Shown here one piece after another: positions 63,398 to 64,000 of a stretch of 64,000 nucleotides of DNA (position 1 is the stretch's first letter; each line of letters opens with the position of its first letter). The notes beneath the pieces are model-generated. The model was not told the DNA's origin, did not search any database, and was given only the letters and a program-made list of their open reading frames with translations. The position numbers and the translations under genes are program-made. Source of the stretch: Pseudolabrys sp. (GTDB lineage: Bacteria > Pseudomonadota > Alphaproteobacteria > Rhizobiales > Xanthobacteraceae); contig JALHRB010000006.1 of NCBI GenBank assembly GCA_022841665.1, positions 61,241 to 125,240 on the forward strand, written 5' to 3'.

Positions 63398-63648
63398 ACC
63401 TTCCTGAACCTTGGGTTCAGCGCATTTGGCCGCGGCGGACTCGCTTCAATAATCTTATCGACAATTTGGTTGTCAGTCAGCTTGGCCGGCTGCGCGCGAG
63501 CGACGCTAGCCCATGCGTGCCAAGCGAAAAGCGCGACCATGAGCGCAAAGACAAATAGACGCGAAAGACTATAGCGGTGACGCCACGGCAGAGCGCGCCA
63601 ACGCGCTTGCGCCTCATTCTCGTAAGCGTCCCAAGCTCGCCAGCCCAT
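63346..63648 (-). CDS. hypothetical membrane/exported protein (100 aa)
   Basis: One hydrophobic segment at ~30-50 (LFVFALMVALFAWHAWASVA) after a basic N terminus, then a polar tail. Ribosome-binding site weak; overlaps the end of the 63191 frame by 52 bases. Either this or the opposite small frame may be spurious. Confidence 0.4.
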   Translation of the reverse strand: MGWRAWDAYENEAQARWRALPWRHRYSLSRLFVFALMVALFAWHAWASVARAQPAKLTDNQIVDKIIEASPPRPNALNPRFRKVHVLSVDDFFFGRTFAK

Positions 63649-63821
63649 TGGGGCACTATATCGTCTGAGAGGTGGCGAGGACCAGAGAATGCGTGGCCGT
63701 GGCCGTCATGCGTGCTTCGGCCGGGCCTTTCGCTGCGGATATCGCGGCACAACATAAGGCGGGCAAAGTCGCGGCAACGAAGCGGCGATAGCCAGCGAAA
63801 AACGGCTGCCGTCCACTCCGT

Positions 63822-64000
63822 CAGTTCGTGCCGTCGAGCAGACGGCGGGCGATGATCTGCGCCTGGATTTCGGCCGCGCCCTCGAAAATGTTGAGGATGC
63901 GGGCGTCGCACAAGATGCGCGAAGCCGGGAATTCGAGCGCGAAGCCGTTGCCCCCGTGGATCTGCACCGCGTTGTCGGCGGCCGCCCAGGCCACCCGGGC
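63822..64000 (-). CDS. acyl-CoA dehydrogenase C-terminus (5' end outside window)
   Basis: Read leftward from the window edge: VAWAAADNAVQIHGGNGFAL, SRILCDARILNIFEGAAEIQ, AQIIARRLLDGTN, stop TGA at 63822-63824. The IHGGNGF...EGAAEIQ block is the C-terminal active-site part of acyl-CoA dehydrogenases. No start in window. Distinct from the dehydrogenase at 41080. Confidence 0.85.

Noticed and set aside
1..64000. CRISPR arrays, insertion sequences, integrase or rRNA genes
   Set aside because: None seen; the only regular tandem repeats are within the tpsA coding sequence, and no transposase or integrase motifs occur.

Overview
The window is about 64 kb of GC-rich DNA with densely packed genes. 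It fits an alphaproteobacterium of the order Hyphomicrobiales (Rhizobiales), probably of Bradyrhizobium/Xanthobacteraceae type. Supporting signs are an extensin-like_C protein, DUF1499, DUF1194, DUF6496, a RibB whose GTP-cyclohydrolase half is degenerate, a TAXI-type TRAP transporter, class-II HDAC/xseB/dxs/tlyA synteny, and intergenic palindromes of the kind common in that order. The assignment rests on gene content and composition only.

Layout. 1-4.4 kb: TAXI TRAP binding protein (cut by the window edge), fused TRAP permease and an IlvD/Edd sugar-acid dehydratase. 4.5-12.1 kb: MBL hydrolase, DUF1499, M48 peptidase, YjgN-like membrane protein, RlpA-like protein, thioredoxin-reductase-like flavoprotein, ROK kinase and FKBP. 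12.2-14.0 kb: a hipBA toxin-antitoxin module with repeated operators. 14-24 kb: acyl-CoA synthetase, extensin-like protein, Tat-exported phosphoesterase, L,D-transpeptidase, CorA, small proteins, an SDR, pdxH, a surface lipoprotein and a DnaJ-family co-chaperone. 24-31 kb: ECF sigma/anti-sigma pair, fabI, a histidine phosphatase, slyX, aroC, ribB, DUF1194 and an orphan secreted protein. 31-43 kb: RlmD-type methyltransferase, parDE, tlyA, DUF6496, dxs, xseB, SDRs, HDAC-like amidohydrolase, VOC dioxygenase, acyl-CoA dehydrogenase and tRNA-Gln.

43-50 kb looks like an accessory segment. It runs from the 3' end of tRNA-Gln to a degenerate copy of that tRNA end plus its downstream flank, and carries a complete branched-chain-type ABC importer (binding protein, LivH, LivM, LivG, LivF) and an M20 peptidase. 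No integrase remains in the window. 50-62 kb is a two-partner secretion locus: a TpsB transporter divergent from a 2,080-residue TpsA exoprotein with seven tandem repeats, followed by a coupled LuxR-type response regulator and membrane histidine kinase and an outer-membrane barrel-like protein. 62-64 kb holds an AbiV-family abortive-infection protein in a gene-poor, palindrome-rich stretch, then the 3' end of another acyl-CoA dehydrogenase.

The best candidates for something undescribed are the TPS/two-component locus (TpsA with a C-terminal domain that looks like a C39/papain-type peptidase missing its catalytic Cys and His, and a leader hairpin that can sequester the ribosome-binding site), the tRNA-flanked transporter island, and the AbiV region. 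No CRISPR array, transposase, integrase or rRNA gene was seen.
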